From: Lachnospiraceae bacterium
GTDB lineage: Bacteria; Bacillota; Clostridia; Lachnospirales; Lachnospiraceae
DNA length: 5,839 nt
Direction of reading: 5' to 3'
Assembly (NCBI GenBank): GCA_003535955.1
Contig: DPZM01000191.1
Coordinates: 9,365 to 15,203, forward strand
Shown: positions 1 through 5,839 of the stretch, one piece after another
Layout: every line of letters starts with the position of its first letter
Position numbering within the stretch: the stretch's first letter is position 1
Made by a program: the position numbers and the translations under genes
Notes under the pieces: model-generated
Told to the model about the DNA's origin: nothing
Seen by the model: only the letters and a program-made list of their open reading frames with translations
The model's database searches: none

Positions 1-2949
1 AACCCGTGTATTAAGCGTATCACCGACAATAGCCAGAAGAGTTGTGATGGGAATAACGCACAGGGGCTGCCGGCCCTTCCTGTAAAAATATATGATAAGG
101 CCAATGCAAAGGATGGCTGCTATGATAAGGTGTCCGCCCCTCCTGTTATCGATGCATGATGCCGCAAACAGAACGGCAAGCGCAAGGGACAGCAGATCGT
201 TCCCAAGCGACCTTCTCCATAACCCGTAAGCAAAGGCACCAAGGGTCACAAACATGAAGATGGTTAGCTTTACATTAAGAACCGGCATCGCGGGTTCTGA
301 TGCTATCATATCTATATTGACCCATTCTATAAGGAAGAAAAGGCTCATTATCCCAAAGCTTATATAGGATACAACCCTCTCCCTGTTCCTGAAGATCACA
401 TATTTTAGAACAGCGGCAAAAACAGGGAGCGACAGGCAGATAAGCTCCGTGTCAAAGTCAGCATTCCACTTTATGAAATCCTGCACGGAATATGCCCCGC
501 AAAGGAAGGCCGCAACAAAGGCAAAGGCTATACGCCTGAAGAGACCGTCAAACCGCAGTGCCTTATAAAGGACAAATACCGCAAAGGCGATGCAGGCCTT
601 AAACTCCAGATGGTCTATAATATAAGAATCACCCGTAACGAGGGCCGTCAAAAGCACGATGCCGGCCATGAGGATGTTCCAGTCTATAAGGATCCTCTTC
701 TCTCCCCGGTCATAGATAAATACCTTCCTGTAGACAAAGAAGCCTATCGCAAGGATCGCAAGGAAAATAATAAGCTCCGTCTCAAACACCGCATTTTCAC
801 TGATCAGCGCTACATCGGGGAATACCCGTTCCATGACCTTATCAATGCCGGATGTAAGGGCAAAAGGAAGCAGCATGGCACTGACCAGACCGTCCGGATT
901 GTTCTTTTTTATCCGTATATGGGCCTGATACATTACCATGACCGCAACAAGCGGAAGATTTAGCAGGTATGATGCGTACGAACGGTGGGACAGGTCTGCA
1001 AAATAAGCAAACGATATGATCAGTGTCAGGTTGAGCATGATGCTTAAGAGCCTCTCCGTCACGATAAGCGGCCATCCGAGTGACTTTGACACATGTTTGT
1101 AATGGTAAATAAGGATCACAACAAGCATCGTAATGCCCAGTATACCTGTAGGAATAAGAGAACCCGGATAATGGCTGTGCCATACATACAGGTATCTTGT
1201 GATGGGCACAAAGGCATACAGGTTCATGAATACAAATATACAAAGGCTTATGATATAGGACCATGTATAGAATCCGGTATCTTCCTTCTTAAGGGCTTTA
1301 ACGGTCCTTATGTATTCAAAGGCAAACAGCAGGACCGACACTGCACAGATCATAAGCGGCGCAAGCACCTCAAGGATATCCCACCTTATATCATGCGTCC
1401 TGTCCATTACAACCCACAGCTTGCCGAAGCTTATCGCAAAACATATGAGCAGGGTGATGAGCGATGACAGGTTAGCAAGCCTCCTTTTGCCCTTTACCGG
1501 TACATATCTGTATACGAAGAAGGCTGCGTCCACAAGGATCATGGTGCATATAACATCCCCGTGCGGCACCGCAAACCTGAAAACATTTGATGTATTGGCG
1601 ATAAAGAAGGCCCCGGCCACGGGAATGACATAGTACAAAAATCCATACGGGTTACTCCCGTTCTCATCCTCCGCCTGTACTGCGATAAGGAGCATTATCG
1701 CGATGCATACGAGCATAACGAGGCTCATGATCACGTTAAAGCCGAAAGCCAGGTACAGAAGCAGGCTGAGGGCCACATAACCAAGGGAGAGTAGCCGGTG
1801 AAACTGGGGGACGGTTCCTCGGTGAAACTGGGGGACGGTTCCTCGGTTCATTTCTTCAACGCGAAGATTAACCGGGAATCGAACCGGGAAATGAACCGAG
1901 GAACCGTCCCCTTGTTTCACCGAGGAACCGTCCCCCAGTTTCACCGCCACGAACATGTAAATCCCGGTAACAAGCAGGGCCACTTCCCCGCGGCCCGAAA
2001 TATGCCTTGCAAGAAGCGCAAGGGCAATGCATGATGCCGCATAGGCTATCATCTCAAAGACAATGCTTCCGTAAAGCTTATATCCGAGCATAAGTGTAGC
2101 ACACAGTACCCAGATGCTTATTGAAATAACCAGATATCTCGATGATGCTCCGAGGGAAAATGCCCGGCCAAACCACGCAAAATAACCTATGGCGATCACT
2201 GTTAATGACATGAAGGCCGAACCGAGGACAAACATGGTAACGCTGGCCTCGCGAAGTTTAAGCCGTGACTCCATGATCCATGCAACAACTATGAAGAACA
2301 TGGCCGCTCCGAGAAGGGTCGCAACCTTTACAAGGGAAGGCATTATCGACCACATGGACGTAGCGAAGATAAGGCCCGCAACGAAAACAAGAACAACGCC
2401 TATACCAAAGAGTATATGCCCTGTTTCAAGCTTCCTCTTAACCCGCGGCCTGCCCGTACGCCGCACGGGTCTGCGGACTTTTTCTTCTTTCCGGATTTCT
2501 TCCGCGACATCTTCCTGCGGATATGACTCATACAGGTCATCTTCGGGATCCTGTGCCGAAGCTTCCGCCTGCAGTATCGAACTGTCTTCATCTGAAGGAT
2601 CAAAAGCCGGTATTTCACCCTGTACAGTCGCGTACAGAACGTCTTTTGCTGCATTGACCGGACCGTCGGCAGCAATATCAAACGAGCCAACCGTATCGAC
2701 AGTATCAGCAGTGCCGGCGTTGGCCAATCCGTTTATATCATCGATCGTAAGCTGAGAGTTCACAGGCCTCTCAGGTTCCGGCCTCCTTATAGGATACGGT
2801 CTTCCGGAAGCCTCGGCCATCCTCTCATTCAGCCTGCGTATCTCGGCATCCTTCTTCTTAACCTTGGATGACATGCTTATAAGCAGGGGGATCAGAACAA
2901 AAGGACTAAGTACCCATGCTATAAGAATCAGTATTAACACCACCCACAT
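1..2949 (-). CDS. Giant polytopic membrane protein, DUF2339/DUF2157-like, 3'-truncated by window edge, carrying an in-frame repeat insertion
   Basis: I followed this frame codon by codon from ATG 2949 to base 1 and found no stop, so at least 983 residues are encoded and the C-terminus is outside the window. Layout: an N-terminal hydrophobic anchor (about 2-25); a charged, possibly coiled-coil helix SSKVKKKDAEIRRLNERMAE (27-46); a long Asp/Glu/Ala-rich linker (about 60-155); a basic stretch RRPVRRTGRPRVKRK (about 159-173); then from about residue 178 an almost unbroken series of membrane helices, more than twenty by eye. The start of the helical part, GIGVVLVFVAGLIFATSMW then PSLVKVATLLGAAMFF, resembles Clostridia predicted membrane proteins of the DUF2157/DUF2339 type, whose function is unknown. 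No enzymatic motif is visible. Residues 336-385 come from the palindromic repeat at 1796-1946 and are hydrophilic, unlike the flanking helices. It probably shares a transcript with the 503-residue gene upstream. The family call is from architecture and general resemblance only. Confidence 0.88.
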   Translation of the reverse strand, partial: MWVVLILILIAWVLSPFVLIPLLISMSSKVKKKDAEIRRLNERMAEASGRPYPIRRPEPERPVNSQLTIDDINGLANAGTADTVDTVGSFDIAADGPVNAAKDVLYATVQGEIPAFDPSDEDSSILQAEASAQDPEDDLYESYPQEDVAEEIRKEEKVRRPVRRTGRPRVKRKLETGHILFGIGVVLVFVAGLIFATSMWSIMPSLVKVATLLGAAMFFIVVAWIMESRLKLREASVTMFVLGSAFMSLTVIAIGYFAWFGRAFSLGASSRYLVISISIWVLCATLMLGYKLYGSIVFEMIAYAASCIALALLARHISGRGEVALLVTGIYMFVAVKLGDGSSVKQGDGSSVHFPVRFPVNLRVEEMNRGTVPQFHRGTVPQFHRLLSLGYVALSLLLYLAFGFNVIMSLVMLVCIAIMLLIAVQAEDENGSNPYGFLYYVIPVAGAFFIANTSNVFRFAVPHGDVICTMILVDAAFFVYRYVPVKGKRRLANLSSLITLLICFAISFGKLWVVMDRTHDIRWDILEVLAPLMICAVSVLLFAFEYIRTVKALKKEDTGFYTWSYIISLCIFVFMNLYAFVPITRYLYVWHSHYPGSLIPTGILGITMLVVILIYHYKHVSKSLGWPLIVTERLLSIMLNLTLIISFAYFADLSHRSYASYLLNLPLVAVMVMYQAHIRIKKNNPDGLVSAMLLPFALTSGIDKVMERVFPDVALISENAVFETELIIFLAILAIGFFVYRKVFIYDRGEKRILIDWNILMAGIVLLTALVTGDSYIIDHLEFKACIAFAVFVLYKALRFDGLFRRIAFAFVAAFLCGAYSVQDFIKWNADFDTELICLSLPVFAAVLKYVIFRNRERVVSYISFGIMSLFFLIEWVNIDMIASEPAMPVLNVKLTIFMFVTLGAFAYGLWRRSLGNDLLSLALAVLFAASCIDNRRGGHLIIAAILCIGLIIYFYRKGRQPLCVIPITTLLAIVGDTLNTRV
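1796..1843 (+). repeat. Left-arm tandem pair of 24-bp units
   Basis: Two identical, adjacent 24-bp units (1796-1819 and 1820-1843), each running from CGGTGAAACTGG to ACGGTTCCT. The unit is eight codons long, so a change in copy number would keep the reading frame of the host gene. It is followed by CGGTTCATTTC (1844-1854), which pairs with 1888-1898. Confidence 0.92.
1870..1890 (+). repeat. 9-bp direct repeat in and beside the palindrome spacer
   Basis: AACCGGGAA occurs at 1870-1878 and again at 1882-1890, 12 bases apart. The next 12 bases begin AACCGAGGAA, so the spacer grades into the arm unit with the same 12-base rhythm (half of the 24-bp unit). This suggests the spacer is decayed or rearranged arm material. 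Confidence 0.75.
1899..1946 (-). repeat. Right-arm tandem pair of 24-bp units, inverted
   Basis: Two adjacent 24-bp units (1899-1922 and 1923-1946) in the opposite orientation to the left-arm pair. The outer one is identical to the left units; the inner one differs at 1912-1913 (TT in place of CA). In the host frame this changes one Leu codon CTG to Gln CAA. Confidence 0.92.
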
Positions 2950-2958
2950 TACTATGCA

Positions 2959-2964
2959 CCACTC
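2959..2964 (-). promoter_or_regulatory. Weak ribosome binding site of the membrane-protein gene
   Basis: GAGTGG on the minus strand lies 9 bases before the ATG at 2949-2947. It is a poor match to AGGAGG but is the best candidate in the 22-base gap after the preceding stop. No in-frame start codon lies upstream before a stop (TAA) in this frame, so ATG 2949 is the furthest usual start. Confidence 0.35.
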
Positions 2965-2971
2965 ACATTAC

Positions 2972-4483
2972 TTATTTGTAAGACAGAATATCATCCCATA
3001 CCTTCTTAAGTGAATCCGCCGCTTCTTTCTTCCTGATCTTTTTGATGGCATGAAAAATATCAGCGCTCAGCTTCTTGATATTAGTTTCCTCAGCTTCTTC
3101 CCAATCGGCAATAACCTTGGCTGCCGCCGTCCGAAACTGCAGGACACTTGATCCTATCGATGTAACAAGGAGCTTACTGCCCTTCCCCGGATATCCTGAC
3201 AGGTGCTGGACAACCGCATCAAGCATCCAGATATTCTCATCATCGGGCGTGACCGTATTAAGCCCCATTCCCTCCTTAAAGTTCCTGCCCACAAGGTTCT
3301 TCTCACAGACAGTCAGGAAATCATCAACGTAAACATTGTCGTTAAGGAAGTAATACCCGTACTTATAATAGTTGTCAAAATCATTCACCACACATTCCAT
3401 CAGGGCATCTGCGATATCTATTCCCGCATGTGCGGCTACCGGCACCGATAGTTCAGGTTTATCATAAACGCCTCTCCTCAGCTTGTTCTCGGCTTCCGAG
3501 ATACCGATAAGCCTGTCTATAACCGCAAGTGCCGTATCCTTGTCGGAAGGCCTTGAAGCCTTGTCACTGTTCGTGAAATAGTCCTTTATCTGGTACATAT
3601 TGACCACATCTTCAAGGGTAACATCATGTTCCGCCAGTTCCTTGAAGTAACGCATCGCCAAAAGAGCGGGACTGTCAACGGAAGCAATCCCGGCCCCCAT
3701 CGGGTCCTCAAGCAGGCCCCTCATAATATCCCTGGCCCCTCTCATCTCATCTTCACTGAGTCCTCCCTTCTTAAGGCGGGTGTGAAGATCACTCTTATCG
3801 AATACGGTTTTGGCAAGGTACTTATACCCAACGTCATTCCTGCAGCCATTGCATAAGATCCATTCCTTTATCTCATCGTTTATAGGCTCTATGCATTCAA
3901 CCGCGTTTATCTTACCCCATCCGTTAAGCTTCTGTGCGTATACATAATAGACATGATTCCTCGTCCCTTCCGGCCAGCTCTTGACGCTTGAGATCACATA
4001 GCTTGTGAATTCCTCATACATGCCCAGAGTGATCAGGTGTTTCTTGACGACCTCATCATCGGCAAAGTCAAACAGAACAAGGAGAAGCAGACCCAGCTTC
4101 ACTGTCTCGAGCTTCGTGCCGAACATGGTCAGTGAATATGCAAGCGTTGACAGCTTGTGAGGATCATATTCCTGAATATCGTCTATTATCCTCTTAAGAA
4201 GTGATCCCCTGATCCTTGCCACCTTGAAGCCGAGCACGTTATCATCAAATCCATGGACTGCAAGCTTGGCATTAATCTTAACCGCTTCTTTTATGATCTT
4301 AACCGCAACTTCAAGTTCGGTCTCATCAGGCGCGATAACGGGATGTCCTATTATTCCTTCGTCCGAACCAAGGTGTATATTGGTCTTCTCACCGGGCTTA
4401 AGCGCATCAACAAGCGCAAACCCCTCCGGGATGCAGGCGTTCATCCTTACCGCATCATCGATCTGTTCGTAAATACTTTTCAT
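2972..4483 (-). CDS. Helical cytoplasmic protein of a Clostridia family often labelled 'limonene hydroxylase'; function unknown
   Basis: Complete 503-residue protein starting at ATG with a well-placed AGGGGT site and ending in TAA. There is no signal peptide and no convincing membrane helix; the hydrophobic LGLLLLVLF stretch (130-138) is short and flanked by charge, as in a buried helix. The sequence is mostly amphipathic helices and looks like an alpha-solenoid. By memory of the family, the opening MKSIYEQI, the LGMYEEFTSYV then W-containing block (153-170), NGWGKINAVECIEP (187-200) followed by DEIKEWIL (203-210), LMECVVNDFDNYYKY (361-375) and the closing YPGKGSKLLVTSIGSS...R...W segment (431-461) match Clostridia proteins of about 500 residues carried in databases as limonene hydroxylase. 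That name is likely inherited from one old cloning report; no haem, flavin or iron-binding motif is visible. CNGC (211-214) is a lone CxxC that I do not recall from relatives. It sits 22 bases before the membrane-protein gene, suggesting a shared transcript. Reality of the gene is near certain; its role is not known. Confidence 0.88.
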   Translation of the reverse strand: MKSIYEQIDDAVRMNACIPEGFALVDALKPGEKTNIHLGSDEGIIGHPVIAPDETELEVAVKIIKEAVKINAKLAVHGFDDNVLGFKVARIRGSLLKRIIDDIQEYDPHKLSTLAYSLTMFGTKLETVKLGLLLLVLFDFADDEVVKKHLITLGMYEEFTSYVISSVKSWPEGTRNHVYYVYAQKLNGWGKINAVECIEPINDEIKEWILCNGCRNDVGYKYLAKTVFDKSDLHTRLKKGGLSEDEMRGARDIMRGLLEDPMGAGIASVDSPALLAMRYFKELAEHDVTLEDVVNMYQIKDYFTNSDKASRPSDKDTALAVIDRLIGISEAENKLRRGVYDKPELSVPVAAHAGIDIADALMECVVNDFDNYYKYGYYFLNDNVYVDDFLTVCEKNLVGRNFKEGMGLNTVTPDDENIWMLDAVVQHLSGYPGKGSKLLVTSIGSSVLQFRTAAAKVIADWEEAEETNIKKLSADIFHAIKKIRKKEAADSLKKVWDDILSYK

Positions 4484-4490
4484 CTCTAAT

Positions 4491-4496
4491 ACCCCT
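4491..4496 (-). promoter_or_regulatory. Ribosome binding site of the 503-residue gene
   Basis: AGGGGT on the minus strand lies 7 bases before the ATG at 4483-4481. It is a good Shine-Dalgarno match with normal spacing and supports this start. It sits immediately after the T-rich tail of the malQ terminator. Confidence 0.7.
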
Positions 4497-4497
4497 G

Positions 4498-4534
4498 ATA
4501 AATAAAAGAAGAAGTGTGGTTACACACTTCTTCT
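4498..4534 (-). terminator. Intrinsic terminator after malQ
   Basis: A perfect 12-bp stem (4507-4518 pairing with 4523-4534, AGAAGAAGTGTG and its complement) encloses a 4-base loop. Read on the minus strand, it is followed directly by TTTATTTATC, a T-rich tail. It starts 15 bases after the malQ stop, as expected for a Rho-independent terminator of malQ. The stem is only moderately GC-rich and the T tract is interrupted by A, so some readthrough into the next gene is plausible. Read on the plus strand, the hairpin is followed by ATAATATC, so it would not terminate in that direction. Confidence 0.82.
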
Positions 4535-4564
4535 ATAATATCATAGATTCTATCTGCTGTACAA
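4535..4564 (-). promoter_or_regulatory. Possible sigma-70-type promoter for the 503-residue gene, overlapping the malQ end
   Basis: On the minus strand, TATTAT (4540-4535, five of six matches to TATAAT) lies 18 bases after TTGTAC (4564-4559, three of six matches to TTGACA). The -35-like box lies within the last malQ codons. Start of transcription would fall inside the terminator stem. This is the only promoter-like pair I can place between the two genes, because just a few bases separate the terminator tail from the ribosome binding site. Weak -35; inference only. Confidence 0.3.
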
Positions 4565-5839
4565 CACTGTTATGGTTTTCATTTTCCTCGCCAATGCTTT
4601 TGTAAAGGCTTTTTTATCCATCCTCCATACCCAGTTGCCTCCGGTCGTTGATGGAATGTTGATCCTGGCCTCATTGCCAAGCCCCAGATAATCCTGCATC
4701 GGGATTATACAGGTGTCGGCGCAGGATGCAAGGGCAAGCCTTATATAATCCCATACGAGCTCTTTACCCGTATGACCCGCATTGTTAAGATAATCATCCG
4801 CATATTTCCTGTCCTTTTTTGATATGGAATCATACCACCCCAGAATCGTGTAGTTGTCATGGGTTCCCGTGTACACCACGCAGTTCTTAACGTAATTATG
4901 AGGCAGGTAATCCGAATCCTCCCTTGAATCAAAGGCAAACTGCAATACCTTCATCCCCGGAAAACCCGTATCCTTAACAAGCTTCAGCACAGACGGTGTA
5001 AGGAATCCCAGATCTTCGGCTATAACATTTATATCCCCCAGTTCCTTCTTTACCGCCCTGAAAAGAGCTATGCCCGGACCCTTCACCCACTTGCCGTTAA
5101 CGGCTGTCCTGTCACCATACGGAATAGAATAATACTCATCGAAAGCCCTGAAGTGGTCGATCCTCACAACATCATACAGTCTCATGCAGTGGCGTATCCT
5201 TTTTATCCACCACGAGAAACCGGTCTCCTTGTGCTTCTTCCACTCATACAGGGGATTTCCCCACAGCTGGCCGGTCTTACTGAAAGCATCCGGCGGTGTT
5301 CCCGCAACGGCTTTCGGCATCCTGTTTTCGTCAAGTTGGAAAAGTTCCGGCGATGCCCAGGTATCGGCAGAGTCATAGGCCACATAAATGGGTATATCAC
5401 CTATTATCTCAATACCCTTCTTATTGGCATAAGCCTTAAGAGCCATCCACTGCTTGTCGAATTCATACTGGATGAACCTGTAAAAGCTTATCTCATCTTC
5501 GTATTTCTTCTTATACTCTGAAATCGCCGCCTTCCTGCGAAGTCTTATATCATCATCCCACTTCGCAAGAGAAACATCATTGAATGAATTCTTGACCGCC
5601 ATATAAAGGGCATAATCATCAAGCCAGTATTTGTTCCTGGCCAGAAAGCCCTTATACTTCTTCTCCTTCGCAGGGTCAAACCTCTTATAGGCAAGCTTTA
5701 ATGCCTTGAACCTTGACAGGTATACCTTCTCATAATCGATACGGCTTTTATCCTTACCCCAGTCAAACCCGGTACATTCTTCCTTCTTAAGAAGTCCCTC
5801 CCCGACCAGTGTATCAAGGTCCACAAAATATGGATTGCC
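4550..5839 (-). CDS. malQ: 4-alpha-glucanotransferase (amylomaltase, GH77), 5'-truncated by window edge
   Basis: Cytoplasmic glycoside hydrolase family 77 enzyme that moves maltosyl or longer alpha-1,4-glucan segments between maltodextrins, releasing glucose; it works in maltodextrin and glycogen use. The frame is open to the window edge (GNPYFVDLDTL), so the GTG at 5824 is an internal Val codon, not a start. 429 residues are visible; clostridial MalQ is usually near 500, so roughly 70 N-terminal residues lie outside. Numbering from that Val as 1, visible motifs are IGDIPIYV (141-148), the GTPPDAFS and GQLWGNPLY substrate-loop region (175-193), VRIDHFRAF with the nucleophile Asp223, VIAEDLG with the acid/base Glu270, and TGTHDN with the transition-state-stabilising Asp323. 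The C-terminal GNEARINIPSTTGGNWVWR region is intact. One oddity is Tyr325, where the usual motif reads THDND. Its neighbours do not show an obvious sugar-use operon in this window. The stop is TAG, followed by a terminator. Confidence 0.96.
   Translation of the reverse strand, partial: GNPYFVDLDTLVGEGLLKKEECTGFDWGKDKSRIDYEKVYLSRFKALKLAYKRFDPAKEKKYKGFLARNKYWLDDYALYMAVKNSFNDVSLAKWDDDIRLRRKAAISEYKKKYEDEISFYRFIQYEFDKQWMALKAYANKKGIEIIGDIPIYVAYDSADTWASPELFQLDENRMPKAVAGTPPDAFSKTGQLWGNPLYEWKKHKETGFSWWIKRIRHCMRLYDVVRIDHFRAFDEYYSIPYGDRTAVNGKWVKGPGIALFRAVKKELGDINVIAEDLGFLTPSVLKLVKDTGFPGMKVLQFAFDSREDSDYLPHNYVKNCVVYTGTHDNYTILGWYDSISKKDRKYADDYLNNAGHTGKELVWDYIRLALASCADTCIIPMQDYLGLGNEARINIPSTTGGNWVWRMDKKAFTKALARKMKTITVLYSR

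Larger units (their letters stand above)
1796..1946. repeat. 151-bp REP/MITE-type palindrome inserted in frame in the membrane-protein gene
   Basis: Arms 1796-1854 and 1888-1946 are 59 bp each and are exact reverse complements except at two adjacent positions (1829-1830 against 1912-1913). A 33-base spacer separates them. The core motif GGGGACGGTTCCTCGGT occurs four times, two per arm, facing inward. From general knowledge, GGGGACGGTTCC-type palindromes are dispersed, high-copy repeats in many Firmicutes and are thought to be moved by REP-associated tyrosine transposases (RAYT, IS200-like); no such transposase lies in this window, so it would have moved in trans. Read on the minus strand it encodes 50 residues: KLGDGSS-type repeats, a linker, then RGTVPQFH twice. 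The net insert must be a multiple of three, since the membrane-helix frame resumes correctly on both sides. No flanking target duplication is evident. Confidence 0.88.

Noticed and set aside
610..1633. Several overlapping open frames on both strands
   Set aside because: All lie within the continuous minus-strand membrane-protein frame, have His/Arg/Lys-rich or Cys-rich antisense composition, and lack ribosome binding sites.
1796..1946. CRISPR array
   Set aside because: The units are directly adjacent with no unique spacers and are arranged as an inverted pair, which fits a palindromic repeat rather than a CRISPR.
1796..1946. Bidirectional transcription terminator
   Set aside because: The palindrome lies mid-gene, the frame continues through it, and neither side is followed by a T run.
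1796..1946. Gene-breaking insertion (pseudogene)
   Set aside because: The frame was checked triplet by triplet and stays open across the repeat and on both sides, so the gene is not broken by it.
1798..2034. Plus-strand open frame starting within the palindrome (MKLGDGSSV...)
   Set aside because: It is the mirror reading of the palindrome plus antisense of the membrane-protein gene; there is no ribosome binding site and the minus frame is far longer and has clear membrane-protein character.
2189..2755. 188-codon plus-strand open frame
   Set aside because: Shadow of the minus-strand membrane-protein gene: Ser/Thr/Ala-biased composition typical of antisense frames and no start signal.
2972..4483. 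Functional assignment as a limonene-modifying enzyme
   Set aside because: The resemblance is to a database name only; no cofactor or catalytic motif is visible.
5822..5824. GTG as the malQ start codon
   Set aside because: The frame continues upstream as GNPYF, matching the conserved MalQ sequence before the DLDTL segment, and too little of the family's N-terminus would remain.

Overview
The window looks like chromosomal DNA of a Gram-positive Clostridia-type bacterium, most likely a Lachnospiraceae relative. This is inferred, not proven. The reasons are heavy use of ATA, AGG/AGA and AAG codons at mid GC, a short Clostridia-type GH77 amylomaltase, a middle gene resembling a family I recall from Lachnospiraceae, and a GGGGACGGTTCC-type palindromic repeat of the kind seen in Firmicutes that carry REP-associated (IS200-like) transposases. 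All three genes lie on the minus strand, so the window reads right to left. There is no gene-free stretch over 300 bases.

Right part (4550-5839): the 3' portion of malQ, 4-alpha-glucanotransferase, with all three catalytic carboxylates present; its N-terminus lies beyond the window. It is followed by a 12-bp hairpin with a T-rich tail, a good intrinsic terminator. A promoter-like pair of boxes lies right at the hairpin and overlaps the end of malQ.

Middle (2972-4483): a soluble, probably all-helical 503-residue protein that resembles a Clostridia family often labelled 'limonene hydroxylase'. That label is probably not informative; the real role is unknown.

Left part (1-2949): a very large polytopic membrane protein, at least 983 residues and still open at the window edge. 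It has an N-terminal anchor, a short charged helix, a long acidic linker and then many membrane helices, resembling the DUF2339/DUF2157-type predicted membrane proteins. It follows the middle gene by 22 bases and is probably co-transcribed with it.

The most interesting item is a 151-bp near-perfect palindrome (1796-1946) inside the membrane-protein gene. It consists of two 24-bp units on each arm around a short spacer, and looks like a REP/MITE-type mobile repeat. It does not break the gene: it adds 50 codons in frame, with no stop, between two hydrophobic stretches. Because of its symmetry and phase, it encodes almost the same peptide on both strands. No transposase, CRISPR, tRNA, rRNA or recognisable defence system is visible here.
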